From Halogeometricum pallidum JCM 14848 (lineage in GTDB: Archaea > Halobacteriota > Halobacteria > Halobacteriales > Haloferacaceae): a DNA stretch of 41,933 bases. The stretch is taken from contig NZ_AOIV01000035.1 in NCBI RefSeq assembly GCF_000337095.1, positions 66,509 to 108,441 of the forward strand. Direction: 5' to 3'. Positions within the stretch are counted from its first letter, which is position 1, and the number at the start of each line of letters is the position of its first letter. The notes beneath the pieces are model-generated. The model was not told the origin of the DNA. It saw only the letters and a program-made list of their open reading frames with translations, and did no database searches. Shown piece after piece: positions 17,488-26,533 of this stretch. A program made the translations under genes and the position numbers.

Positions 17488-18612
17488 TTATTCGCTCAGT
17501 AGATCATCGACCTGCCGCGCAGTCTCTGTAGCTTGGATATCAGAGTAGGATTCGTGGGTTGTCTCGATGCTGGCGTGACGGAGCGCTGACTGCGCGAGTT
17601 CAGCATGATCGTTAGCGTAGAGTTCGTGACCCAGTCCTCGACGAGCGCCGTGAGGTTTCAGATAGTCACCGTCGACGACGATGTCGGCATCCTCACAGAG
17701 CCGCTTCATCAGGTTGCGTGCTCCGTTCGTCGAAATTGCTGGAGGGACGACACCGTGTTCTCGGAGTACCGTATCGATGTTGTCGCTCTCGAGGATGGTC
17801 TCGATCTCATCGTCGGGAACGTCCCGCTTCGACAGCTGCTCGCGTACGGCGCGATATCTCGAGGGAGCGTGTGCACTGGGAAAGGCCGGCTATTCGTCAG
17901 TTGGTGGATCGAGGACGGTCTTGTACCGTTCAAGCGCCGTCGCAGCCTTCTCAGGGAGCTGGGCATACTCGTACTCGCATGACCTCTCGAGAACGCGGAC
18001 GGCACCAGCGTCGAGCTGGACGTCCCTCCAGGCGATGCCAGTGCGTTTCTCGTCGGACGGCTCGGCGAATACCTCTGCTCCACGGACACCCGAGAAAGCC
18101 AAGAGATAGACGATTGCTCGGTCGCGGTAGGCCCGTTCGCGAGAGACGTCTGCCTCGTCGTCGAGCGCACGCTGGACTCGTTTGTCGACGTAGCGCAGGA
18201 TCGTACGCCGTTGTTCTTGTCGCCAGAACTGGCGATCCGCATCACCGAGGTCTTCTGGGAGTTCATCGGTCGCGCGCTTGGCCTTTGCAGGGTTCGTATC
18301 CAGGAGTTCGTCAGCGACACAGAAGGAGAGGAACGCACGAACGTACGCGTAGTAGGTCGTCGCGGTGCTCGCTTTCAGGTCCCCGGTACGAACACGGCGC
18401 TTGAGGTGGCGGGCGTACCGTCGACAGTCGAGGATGTCCAGCTCCTTGAGGGCCGTTACTCCCCGCTTCTCGTATAGCTAGGACTGCCACGTCACGAGGG
18501 TCGACTGGAAGTTCTTCCGGGAGTTGCCAGCCTCGACACTGTCGAGATACTGCTGGATGGCCGTCTCGACCGGCGTTCTCCCGGGTATAGCGTCGCCCTC
18601 GTCGAGTTCCAT
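17488..18612 (-). pseudogene. Tyrosine recombinase (XerC/phage integrase type), broken by two in-frame TAG codons
   Basis: From ATG 18612 the frame runs 374 sense positions to TAA at 17488-17490 without a frameshift, but it is interrupted by TAG at 18478-18480 and 17890-17892. The N-terminal SAM-like domain (HLKRRVRTGDLKASTATTYY) and the catalytic domain are intact in sequence. The latter has the first Arg in FSGVRGAEVF, HGARR (H-x-x-R) and LRHASIETTHESY with the Tyr nucleophile. The second TAG sits in PPTDE-stop-PAF, where relatives usually have Trp, so one base change would explain it. Other genes in the window end normally at TAG, so readthrough as an amino acid is unlikely. The product is probably dead, leaving a relic of the element that delivered nearby cargo. 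An operator-like inverted repeat precedes it. Confidence 0.8.
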
Positions 18613-18648
18613 GGTTCGTTCTCGACCGATGGCGGCGACCCACGTAAA

Positions 18649-18682
18649 TTTACTGTGTACAACTCGTCTAATACACAGTAAA
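18649..18682. promoter_or_regulatory. Operator-like inverted repeat TTTACTGTGTA / TACACAGTAAA
   Basis: The perfect 11-bp arms at 18649-18659 and 18672-18682 have a 12-nt spacer. It lies 37-70 nt upstream of the integrase start, in the gap shared with the DUF2971 gene. It is a likely binding site for a dimeric regulator, or an excision-factor site. Confidence 0.55.
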
Positions 18683-18841
18683 ATCGAAAATGAAATTCCG
18701 CCAAATTCGGCAATCCTGAGCCTCCTAGCACCTAATCTGGCAATATTAACCTGTATGATGATATATGGAAATGAGTGGGTATTGAAGTTCTGCGACTCTA
18801 TCCCGTGGCCTACAAGTAGGGAAAAGTACAAGTTTGAATGA

Positions 18842-19972
18842 ATGACGAGAGGTAGTTCCTCACGCCGCTCTGTCACCGGTAAGAGTACCGAGTGGATGAT
18901 TCCCTCGGACCCTATGGTAATCAGGCGATATAAACCGCTGAAATATTTCGCTGATACATTGGAGAACGGTTTCCGCGCAGGTCAAGCTGCTGAATATGAA
19001 AAACGGGAGGGACAGGCGTCACAGCCTGCTCGAGAGCGCGAGCGTCATCAGTCACAAAATTCCTCGTCTAAGATACTCAATAATGGAGAAGAAGTCGACT
19101 ACGCGAGCGGAGTTGAGAACGCTAGGCAGAGTGCTCGTCACAACTACTATGCGAATTGTTGGCGACTTGGGACTGATGAAAACCGAGATATCTGGGAAGA
19201 ATATGCAGATCTTCGTGAAGGTGTAGCTATTGAGACCACGTACGAGCAAATAGAGCAGCACGTTGCACCTGACGAAGACGACCTCTATATGGGAATTGTC
19301 CGGTATCTAGACTACGAGGAGGAGCACACGCCGACTATGGGGTTCTACACGCTATATTTCTTCAAACACCGTGAAATGGATTATGAGCAGGAATTTCGGG
19401 TATTGGTAAATCGAGGAGGGAACCCTGTAACGTTCTTGGATGGTCGTGAAACCCCAGAGGAGATGATTCCGGACAATTCGGGTGCAATATTTCTCTCTGC
19501 AGATATGGATGCGTTGATAAATCGTATAATTATAGCTCCGGATGCGGATGAAGAGGTTCGGGTCCAAGTTGAAGAGACACTGAATGAGTATGGAGTGTCG
19601 GCACCAGTAGTTTCGTCCCAGTTGGCGAATCCACCGACTCATCATGACACATATGATGCTGAGCTAGGTGGTGCGGCTAACTACGGAGGAAGCGAAGAGT
19701 ACCTAGAGGATTTATTTCACGAGTACGTTGAGGAGACAGACTGGGATGTGTGGAGCACGGTAGATGTGGTCCAGCTTAACCAGAAGGGTAATTTGCACCC
19801 GCGTACCATGTTCATCGAATGTTTCCGATATACTGGTGACCCGCCCGATCGTGAAGTATACTGTCAGGAACATCTGAACTACGAAGTTCGTGCTCACCGA
19901 TATGAGGACGGCGAGTGGGTCAATACATTCTGGAATGATGCTGCCGAAGAGACTGACGGTCTGAACGAGTAG
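18842..19972 (+). CDS. DUF2971-family protein
   Basis: 376 aa. Residues 25-215 resemble DUF2971: RRYKPLKYFADTLENG at the N-terminus, NCWRLGTDENRDIWEEYADL then REGVAIETT (105-133), a MGIVRYLDY strand, and YFFKHREMDYEQEFRVLV. DUF2971 proteins are common in defence islands and mobile elements, but their reaction is not known to me. The C-terminal ~110 residues (from about 265) are a separate region I do not recognise. No membrane segment or signal peptide is seen. The gene stands alone between a broken integrase and a propeller gene. The start at 18842 could instead be the later M19 or M25. Confidence 0.6.
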   Translation: MTRGSSSRRSVTGKSTEWMIPSDPMVIRRYKPLKYFADTLENGFRAGQAAEYEKREGQASQPARERERHQSQNSSSKILNNGEEVDYASGVENARQSARHNYYANCWRLGTDENRDIWEEYADLREGVAIETTYEQIEQHVAPDEDDLYMGIVRYLDYEEEHTPTMGFYTLYFFKHREMDYEQEFRVLVNRGGNPVTFLDGRETPEEMIPDNSGAIFLSADMDALINRIIIAPDADEEVRVQVEETLNEYGVSAPVVSSQLANPPTHHDTYDAELGGAANYGGSEEYLEDLFHEYVEETDWDVWSTVDVVQLNQKGNLHPRTMFIECFRYTGDPPDREVYCQEHLNYEVRAHRYEDGEWVNTFWNDAAEETDGLNE

Positions 19973-19999
19973 TCTTATTTCCCACCCCTATAACATTCG

Positions 20000-20932
20000 T
20001 TACCGCGTCCGTTCCACCTTCGTAACAGGATATGCTGCCGACGATGATTTGCACTCTTCGCAGAACTCATACTCCCCTTTCACCGCGTTCTGTGGGTCGT
20101 CAATAATCAAATCTGCAGTAAGCGGTTCTACTTTTTCGCCGCAACCCATCACTAATTCCACGCCTGGAATTCGAAGTGCCCCATCTACTTCTTCCAGTAC
20201 TTCATCGGGAATGAAGTGCCACTCCCCAATCGACGAGTCCGGAACGATCGCAATTCCCTCCAACTGCATCGCATCTAACTGTGCCTCTACGGGAATCTTA
20301 TCCAATACTTCCTTCCGCCTTGGGTCAACATCTAACGTCGAATCAGGACCGATGTTGTATGTCTCAACGATTCTCTTGTCTCCGCGGGATGTAAACTGAA
20401 GATGGCCGAGAACGCTGGTAGACACGTTTTCGGTACGGCCAAGATATCGCCCGTTTTTAGTTTTATAGATGTGAACTGCGTTGTCCGGGAACGCGGTAGC
20501 AACAGCAGCGTACTGACCATCGGGTGAGATCGCTAACGCTGCAGTGTTACTCTCAAAGGACTCTTTCAAAAGCTGCGTGCCGCTAGAATCGAACAAATAG
20601 AACGTATCGCCCCGATCGCCTAGCGCTGCTATCGTTCCATCATTCCCAGGAACCGCTTCCGAGATGCCAGTAACTTCGATTACTTGAACGACCTTGTGGG
20701 AGTTAACAAGGCAGATTCCGGCTGGTTCATAACCGCTTGAATATTCCCGTCCATCCTCTGCCCAGCACGCAATGTACTGTCCATCGTCTGATGGAACACC
20801 GTAAAAATCTCGACACCTATCCGGGAAGAAGGATCGATAGGATTCTGAATCGAATAGTGCCCACCCCCCGGTCTTGTCATAGATGAGGTCCTTGGCGTCA
20901 CATATCTCCATACGTACCTTATCGTCTCTCAT
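20000..20932 (-). CDS. Beta-propeller protein with C-terminal cysteine motif
   Basis: 310 aa. Blades such as NDGTIAALGDRGDTFYLFDSSG and ISPDGQYAAVATAFPDNAVHIYKTKNG match, position by position, those of the protein at 15156-16244, so the two propellers are paralogues. Instead of TPRs, this one ends in a region with MGCGEK and FCEECKSS, which could bind zinc. No catalytic motif is evident. It diverges from the tandem nuclease at 21003 across a 70-nt promoter region and may be functionally linked to it. Function is unknown. Confidence 0.6.
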   Translation of the reverse strand: MRDDKVRMEICDAKDLIYDKTGGWALFDSESYRSFFPDRCRDFYGVPSDDGQYIACWAEDGREYSSGYEPAGICLVNSHKVVQVIEVTGISEAVPGNDGTIAALGDRGDTFYLFDSSGTQLLKESFESNTAALAISPDGQYAAVATAFPDNAVHIYKTKNGRYLGRTENVSTSVLGHLQFTSRGDKRIVETYNIGPDSTLDVDPRRKEVLDKIPVEAQLDAMQLEGIAIVPDSSIGEWHFIPDEVLEEVDGALRIPGVELVMGCGEKVEPLTADLIIDDPQNAVKGEYEFCEECKSSSAAYPVTKVERTR

Positions 20933-20960
20933 CTGAATCCCACCATGGGACTCAAAGGGA

Positions 20961-20977
20961 TAATCTTTTTTAGATTA
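20961..20977. promoter_or_regulatory. Divergent promoter with palindrome TAATCT-N5-AGATTA
   Basis: The 70-nt gap between the divergent propeller and nuclease genes contains TAATCT, five T, then AGATTA. The AT-rich core is about 26-37 nt before ATG 21003 and about 30-45 nt before the propeller start. It probably contains the TATA elements of both genes, and its symmetry suggests shared regulation. Confidence 0.45.
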
Positions 20978-21002
20978 CTTACCAGAGGACAGTGACAACT
21001 TA

Positions 21003-23003
21003 ATGGCCGCATTTATCGAGGCTCTGCTGAAGGAACGGCTCTGGTACTGGTTAGAGACTCAGAAAGAGATGGAGGTTGAGGGTGAGGTGAATCTTGGAAC
21101 CGGACGAATCGATCTGATTGCAAAGACGCCAGACGACGAGATCTGGGGGATTGAGTTGAAAAGCAAATCTGGAGTCGGTTTTGGATCCACTCTTTATGAC
21201 CAGAGCCATCGGTACATGGAGAGTGGTGCTCTGGATCGGATTTTCTTCGCATCCCATGCCGTTGATGGTCTCCAGAATGTTCTCAATGGGTCGAACAAAC
21301 CAGACATCGGCATTTTAAATCAGACCAGTCAGAAGCTGTGTGCTGGTATCGCTGCTGGAGAGTATACACGGGAAACCGTCGATCATGCGATTGAACAGAC
21401 GCTCCCGGAGGAGTTTCTGAATCGTCGCACTTCGGCGGCCGCTACTATTCGGAAGTATATCTCCTCCAAACTTGATGGGCCAGTGGCGGACTCAAAATCC
21501 TCAATTCCGTTGACACAGGCTATGACCGAGCTTCAACGAGCCCGCTGCCCCACGGAGATGGGAATTATCCATATCCCGCTCAATCTCAGAGAGAGTGTCC
21601 TCTACGACATTGAGAAAAATATCGATCCAGACCAAGCCTATGAACCCCATATTTTGCGCGATGCTGAGTTCCTCTCTCGCGAGACCGACCCCGTGTTCGC
21701 GCGACGTGAAGAACCGTGGGTACGTCATTGTATCTGGCGAGAGTATGGGGGTCTTCCCGAGGCATATCTCCCTAATGTACGGGAGTCGGACCAGGCGTTC
21801 CGCCCGATAGATCTCCTCGCATTCTCAGAAAGCCCAGACCCAACAGATGCTGTCGAGGCCCCAGATCTCAACGAGGTCGTTGGTGTTGAAGCAAAGGGTG
21901 AATCATCCTTTGGTGGGGACCGAATGATCCGGCAGCTCTCTGAATTTCTCCAGACAAAGACCCTATCTCGGCTCTATCTTGCAGTTCCTCAATCCCTCGA
22001 AGAGGAGAGTCTAAACGTTCTATCTCTGCACGAGGAACTGGATGAAGTAGGGATCTTGGTCGTAGATGAGGACGGGACCGTCAGCCTTGCTCGGCGAGCG
22101 ACGAATATGATCCCTCAGCACGATGGTTACATGAATAGATACAGGCCCAGAAAACTCGGATATGGGGATATCGCCCTCGAACGAGGAAAGGATGTCATCT
22201 CTCCCTTTATTACTGAAGAAGAAGCAGAACGTTTGAAGAACTCAGATGCAGCCGAGTATGCACAGGATCTCCTGACCGACAATTCAGAATTAGCGGATAC
22301 AACTGGCTGGATCTCTGCATCCTTTTCAAACTCACTCCGGCCGCCAGAGTCTGAGTTTAAACAAGGGAAGACAGCTCGATCGTATCTCCTCAAAGGGCGG
22401 TCTGCCGATCCCTATCATGATGGCATGGACCCGTTCGAAAACCCATCAGAGATGAAACAAGGCTATGTTCGCCTCACTATCACCGATTTCGAAGCGGATG
22501 GAGACTTTGCTCTCAAGCTTCACTTTGGACGCGGGTCGTGGGAGGGAGGTTACATCTGGTTAGCTGGTGACGAGGTTAAACAACTGAAGGCTGTGCTGGT
22601 ATCGCTTGAGACAATTTCTGGCGGCGAGGTCCCTGGTCAGGGGAAAGTCCTCGATCTAGAGACCTACCCGTTCGACCGTGCCGAGAACGAGCCTCACCGG
22701 GTATCCGGCAGCTCTGGCGAAGAAGAACCATTAATACTGCAGATTACTTCTTCGAACGAAGACAACGTGTTCGCAAAAATGCGCCTCGGAGAAGGTGATG
22801 CCGAAGGGGTTGATATTGAACTCACCAAACCGCAATGGCTTGACCTTATTGCCACAATCGACATACTACAAACCGGCAACCACCGCGAACTACCGGGTGA
22901 ATATAGTTCGTATCCCCGTATCGGCCCTAGTGGGGAAGATACCTGGAGCCTTGGGACAGACATAGAGAAACAGAACAACCCTGATCCTCTTCCAGAGACG
23001 TAG
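21003..23003 (+). CDS. Tandem PD-(D/E)XK nuclease with duplicated C-terminal domain
   Basis: 666 aa. Two restriction-endonuclease-like domains are visible. The first has D37 (RIDLIA) and ELK at 51-53. The second has D270 (FRPIDLLAF), EAK at 296-298 and Q311 (MIRQLSEF), the usual order D, ExK, Q. The C-terminus has two related stretches, about 488-537 and 577-624, each a strand (YVRLTITDFE / PLILQITSSN), a strand with F..K..(F/L)G.G, an EGGYIWL / EGVDIEL segment and a helix. This looks like a duplicated small nucleic-acid-binding fold, perhaps PC4- or Pur-like, which is a guess. The likely role is DNA or RNA cleavage in defence. I do not recognise a named system with this layout. Confidence 0.7.
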   Translation: MAAFIEALLKERLWYWLETQKEMEVEGEVNLGTGRIDLIAKTPDDEIWGIELKSKSGVGFGSTLYDQSHRYMESGALDRIFFASHAVDGLQNVLNGSNKPDIGILNQTSQKLCAGIAAGEYTRETVDHAIEQTLPEEFLNRRTSAAATIRKYISSKLDGPVADSKSSIPLTQAMTELQRARCPTEMGIIHIPLNLRESVLYDIEKNIDPDQAYEPHILRDAEFLSRETDPVFARREEPWVRHCIWREYGGLPEAYLPNVRESDQAFRPIDLLAFSESPDPTDAVEAPDLNEVVGVEAKGESSFGGDRMIRQLSEFLQTKTLSRLYLAVPQSLEEESLNVLSLHEELDEVGILVVDEDGTVSLARRATNMIPQHDGYMNRYRPRKLGYGDIALERGKDVISPFITEEEAERLKNSDAAEYAQDLLTDNSELADTTGWISASFSNSLRPPESEFKQGKTARSYLLKGRSADPYHDGMDPFENPSEMKQGYVRLTITDFEADGDFALKLHFGRGSWEGGYIWLAGDEVKQLKAVLVSLETISGGEVPGQGKVLDLETYPFDRAENEPHRVSGSSGEEEPLILQITSSNEDNVFAKMRLGEGDAEGVDIELTKPQWLDLIATIDILQTGNHRELPGEYSSYPRIGPSGEDTWSLGTDIEKQNNPDPLPET

Positions 23004-23165
23004 CTGTCCTCTGTAACTACTAGGGGTCCCCTTTTGCGACGTAGACTTAATCAGGCTAGCGCTCACTTTTCAGCGGTTCTTGGGCTTCGATTTTCTGACG
23101 AGAAAGTAACTAATAGATTATCAATTTACAGCACATTTTATCGTATAGAAATCTATTCTGGATGG

Positions 23166-23631
23166 CATGAACGCGAAAAACGGGAAAGTTTGACCTACAT
23201 GTGGTGGATGTTCTCGAGGCTGGGGAGACTGCTGACGGGGCCCGCGAACTCATTGCTAACGTCCTCGACGAACACGCACTCACCCGACCCATAAGAGCCT
23301 GATATCTACCAAGATTATGAAGACCGGTGCCACATTCGCGATTACGGTCGAGGATTCCGTCCACCGGCATGGAATCAACGTGGTGGTTCACTCGAAGCAC
23401 AACACGTTCTGAACCGAGGAAGCACCAAAGGCATGGATTTGAGGATCTCTCTATCCTTCACGTCGACGTGTAACCGCCAGAGCAATCTCTTGATGGAACC
23501 GACGTCAGTCGCAACGGGATAAGTAAAGACGCGATTGACTCCGCACATGTACAGGGCAAGCATATCGGGCAAGTTCTGGGAGAGCTGTATGTCGATGGAC
23601 TCGATAACGGGGACACTGCCCTTGTTCGATA
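23166..23631 (+). pseudogene. Decayed GHKL-type ATPase gene
   Basis: Fragments in different frames, in the right order, suggest one former gene: an N-terminal FDLHVVDVLEAGETADGARE followed by LIANVLDEHAL (N-box-like), then HIRDYGRGF (G1-box-like), VVVHSKHNTF, TEEAPK, and HGFEDLSILHVDV-stop-PPEQSLDGTDV, ending near TALVR-TAG at 23631. Frame changes and stops occur repeatedly, so no product is expected. The pattern fits GHKL-fold ATP-binding proteins (Hsp90/gyrase B fold). It lies between the tandem nuclease and the Argonaute and shows that this island has lost genes. Confidence 0.55.
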
Positions 23632-23794
23632 GATGACCTCGAACGGTTGATTTCGCATTATGCTACAGGGGACATTGATCCCTTTTCGACCTCGACCGTC
23701 TATTCAACCGTCCTGAAGAGCTGTATAGCGGATTCACTTCTACCCGTACAGTCCTTCCGCGTCTGAATAGTGGTTGGACAGCGGCTCTGACAAG

Positions 23795-23817
23795 CTTAAT
23801 ATTAATATTAGCATTAA
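23795..23817 (+). repeat. AT-rich element upstream of Argonaute
   Basis: CTTAATATTAATATTA followed by GCATTAA. It shares CTTAATATTAA in the same orientation with the element at 30377-30400. The two enclose the Argonaute, PLD-ATPase and DUF4143-ATPase genes. Confidence 0.5.
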
Positions 23818-23912
23818 ATGGCAGTAGTATTGCCTCTGGTGCACTAATTCAACGAACTTGATTCTTATTGAGTCTCTATGGTCAAAAGATACATCTCGTT
23901 TCATCTTTTCCC

Positions 23913-23922
23913 TAGAATTAAG
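23913..23922 (+). promoter_or_regulatory. Probable TATA box of the Argonaute gene
   Basis: TAGAATTAAG lies 28-37 nt before the ATG at 23950. It sits inside the longer open frame that begins at 23878, which argues for the downstream start. Confidence 0.4.
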
Positions 23923-23949
23923 TTATGCGGTGTGTACTTATGTTTGAGG

Positions 23950-26469
23950 ATGAACACCAAGGACGACATTGCTCACAAGCAGCCGATAACAATCGAGGTT
24001 CAGGTCCTCAAGGAACTCGACAAGCCTAGCCCGAAGATGGCAACTCGTCTTCTCGTCGCTGACCGTGCTGGGAATCGGTTCCCCCTAGCGATCTGGAAGA
24101 ACAACGCACTCTCGGATTACGACTGGACGATCGGCCAATGGTACCGACTCGAGAACGCACGCGGAAATGTCTTCAACGGGAAACAGAGTCTGAATGGCTC
24201 GTCGAATATGCGTGCGACACCCCTGGAGGCATCAGAGGAGGACGAGACGAGGGCCGACGATGTAGGGCGTGTTGACACCATTCTCGGAAACTTGTCGCCT
24301 AATCAGGCCTACCTCTCGCTCTTCCCGATCAGTCGGTCCTTCGATACCCTCTCGGTCTACGAGTACTCGATTGAAGCGGCTGAGGCCTTTGAGGATGATC
24401 CCGATACAGTCACCTACCAATGTGCTGGTCGGCTCCGTCGAATTACTGGCGCAGGCGTCGCGTATGCGGGCCCGATGCAGATCGTGTCGACCCGGAAACT
24501 CCCGGATAAACTCGCGGACCCGTTCTCGCTGAGCGAACCGACGGAGCGAGAACTGAAAGCAGCTGATGCCCGGGATCGTCATCGAATCGAGCGGCTCCTC
24601 AAATCACTCGTCAAAGCTGCAATCGACGACTCGACGTACGACCCGTACCAGATCAACCGAATTCGTGCGCGAACACCCGCGATCACTGCCGGAGATGGGC
24701 TCTTCGAGGCGTGTTACGAGTTCGCCGCACGGGTTGATGTCATGCCATCAGGTGATGCATTCGTGGGCATCGAAGTGCGCTACCACGCGCGGAGTCAGGT
24801 CACTGCTGACGTCTACGAGGACAAGACTGGCGAGTTAGTCGGAACTATCGTCGAGCACGACCCCGAGCGGTACAACGTCAGTGGGACTGGACGAGTAGTG
24901 GGATTCACCGACCACTACTTTACCGATGCTCTCGACGAACTCGGCGGCCTCTCACTTGCAGACTGGTACGCTCAGAAGGATCGCGTTCCCGAAGGCGTCC
25001 TCGAGGCGCTTCGTGAGAAAAATCCACGGCTCGTCGATATCCAGTATCAGGAAGACGAACCTGCTCAAATCCACGTGCCAGAACTGCTCCGAGTCGCACC
25101 ACGCAAGGAAGTGGTCAAGGAATTGGACCCAACCTTTCATCGACGGTGGGACCGCGAGGCAAAGATGCTACCAGATAAGCGGTTCCGCCACGCTATCGAG
25201 TTCGTCGATCATCTCGGCAGCCTCCCCGACATCGATGCGACGGTTGCTCCAGAGCCTCTCGGTCCGAGTCTGTCCTACATGTCGACAGCCGTCGATCGCG
25301 AGGAGAATCTCCGATTTAAGGACGGACGAACGGCTACCACTCCGTCGAGCGGGATTCGCTCAGGGGTCTACCAACAACCCACGAGCTTCGATATCGCGTA
25401 CGTCTACCCCACGGAGAGCGAACAGGAGAGTAAGCAGTTTATCTCGAACTTCGAGAACAAGCTTTCACGATGTCACTGCGAGCCAACGGCAACGCGTCAT
25501 GTTCCCTACGAACTCGGCGGTGAACTCAGCTACCTTGCTGTCATCAACGAACTGGAGTCGGTAGACGCTGTCCTTGCTGTCGTCCCGCCACGGAACGACG
25601 ACCGAATTGCAGCTGGGGACATCACCGACCCCTACCCTGAATTCAAGAAAGGGCTCGGAAAGCAAAAGGTCCCGTCACAGATGGTCGTGACCGAAAACCT
25701 CGACACGAGATGGGTGATGAACAACACTGCAATGGGGCTCATTGCAGGTGCTGGTGGTGTTCCATGGCGCGTCGACGAGATGCCCGGTGAAGCGGACTGT
25801 TTCATTGGCCTCGACGTCACTCGCGATCCGGAGACGGGGCAACATCTCGGTGCTAGTGCGAACGTGGTCTACGCTGATGGTACAGTCTTCGCCTCGAAGA
25901 CTCAGACACTACAATCGGGAGAGACGTTCGACGAACAATCCATCATCGACGTCATCAAAGACGTCTTCCAGGAGTTTGTTCGACGCGAAGGACGGTCACC
26001 CGAGCACATCGTCATCCACCGCGACGGTCGGCTATTCGAGGACGCAGATGAGATTCAGGCACCGTTCGCAGACTCGGGCGTCTCAATCGACATCCTCGAC
26101 ATCCGAAAGAGCGGTGCTCCACGTATCGCCCGGTACGAGGATAACTCGTTCAAAATCGATGAAAAGGGCAGGCTGTTCATCTCCCAAGATGATACCCACG
26201 GGTTCATCGCGACCACTGGGAAACCTGAGTTCGATGACTCGGATAACCTTGGGACCCCGAAAACGCTACGCGTTGTTCGACGTGCGGGCGACACGCCGAT
26301 GCTGACGCTCCTGAAGCAGGTGTACTGGCTGAGTGAAGCCCATATCGGAAGTGTCTCGCGGAGTGTTCGGCTTCCGATTACGACCTACTACGCAGACCGC
26401 TGCGCTGAGCACGCCCGAGAGGGCTATCTACTCCACGGTGAACTGATCGAGGGGGTTCCGTATCTGTAG
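23950..26469 (+). CDS. ago: Long prokaryotic Argonaute, NgAgo-like, with N-terminal OB-like domain
   Basis: 839-aa nucleic-acid-guided nuclease. Residues ~10-92 form a small beta-rich domain (ITIEVQVLKEL...FPLAIWKNNALSDY...YRLENARGNVF) resembling an OB fold, as found at the N-terminus of Natronobacterium gregoryi Argonaute. N/PAZ-like regions follow. The MID region contains KQKVPSQMVV, where guide 5'-end binding is expected. The PIWI domain has all four catalytic acids: D622 (FIGLDVTRD), E658 (SGETF), D692 (HRDGR) and D816 (TTYYADRC). Their spacing is close to NgAgo, so it should be cleavage-competent. I start at MNTKDD (23950) because the TATA-like box falls inside the longer frame. A PLD/ATPase gene follows 64 nt later on the same strand, so the two are probably a unit against plasmids or viruses. 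Confidence 0.92.
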   Translation: MNTKDDIAHKQPITIEVQVLKELDKPSPKMATRLLVADRAGNRFPLAIWKNNALSDYDWTIGQWYRLENARGNVFNGKQSLNGSSNMRATPLEASEEDETRADDVGRVDTILGNLSPNQAYLSLFPISRSFDTLSVYEYSIEAAEAFEDDPDTVTYQCAGRLRRITGAGVAYAGPMQIVSTRKLPDKLADPFSLSEPTERELKAADARDRHRIERLLKSLVKAAIDDSTYDPYQINRIRARTPAITAGDGLFEACYEFAARVDVMPSGDAFVGIEVRYHARSQVTADVYEDKTGELVGTIVEHDPERYNVSGTGRVVGFTDHYFTDALDELGGLSLADWYAQKDRVPEGVLEALREKNPRLVDIQYQEDEPAQIHVPELLRVAPRKEVVKELDPTFHRRWDREAKMLPDKRFRHAIEFVDHLGSLPDIDATVAPEPLGPSLSYMSTAVDREENLRFKDGRTATTPSSGIRSGVYQQPTSFDIAYVYPTESEQESKQFISNFENKLSRCHCEPTATRHVPYELGGELSYLAVINELESVDAVLAVVPPRNDDRIAAGDITDPYPEFKKGLGKQKVPSQMVVTENLDTRWVMNNTAMGLIAGAGGVPWRVDEMPGEADCFIGLDVTRDPETGQHLGASANVVYADGTVFASKTQTLQSGETFDEQSIIDVIKDVFQEFVRREGRSPEHIVIHRDGRLFEDADEIQAPFADSGVSIDILDIRKSGAPRIARYEDNSFKIDEKGRLFISQDDTHGFIATTGKPEFDDSDNLGTPKTLRVVRRAGDTPMLTLLKQVYWLSEAHIGSVSRSVRLPITTYYADRCAEHAREGYLLHGELIEGVPYL

Positions 26470-26533
26470 CCACCCCTCGGCCAATGGTGAGCGGCGATCT
26501 CATCACTGAGTCCGTTTAAACCCACACAAACCC

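Larger units (their letters stand above)
23632..23949. other. Intergenic, 318 nt, upstream of Argonaute
   Basis: No complete gene. It holds a possible further remnant on the + strand (about 23675-23770), the AT-rich element at 23795-23817, and the probable Argonaute promoter. Confidence 0.45.

Noticed and set aside
17718-18404. A 228-codon plus-strand frame across the integrase
   Set aside because: It is arginine-rich and of shadow-frame type. The minus strand carries the integrase catalytic motifs.
17488-18612. TAG read as an amino acid (for example pyrrolysine) in the integrase
   Set aside because: Several neighbouring genes, including the Argonaute, end at TAG, and nothing in the window suggests suppression. 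Nonsense mutation is simpler.
23878-23949. A 24-residue N-terminal extension of the Argonaute
   Set aside because: It would run through the probable TATA box and its residues (VKRYISFHLFPRIKL) are unlike the acidic haloarchaeal protein.
23950-26469. Short or inactive pAgo
   Set aside because: The protein is full length with N-terminal, MID and PIWI regions, and all four catalytic acidic positions are present.
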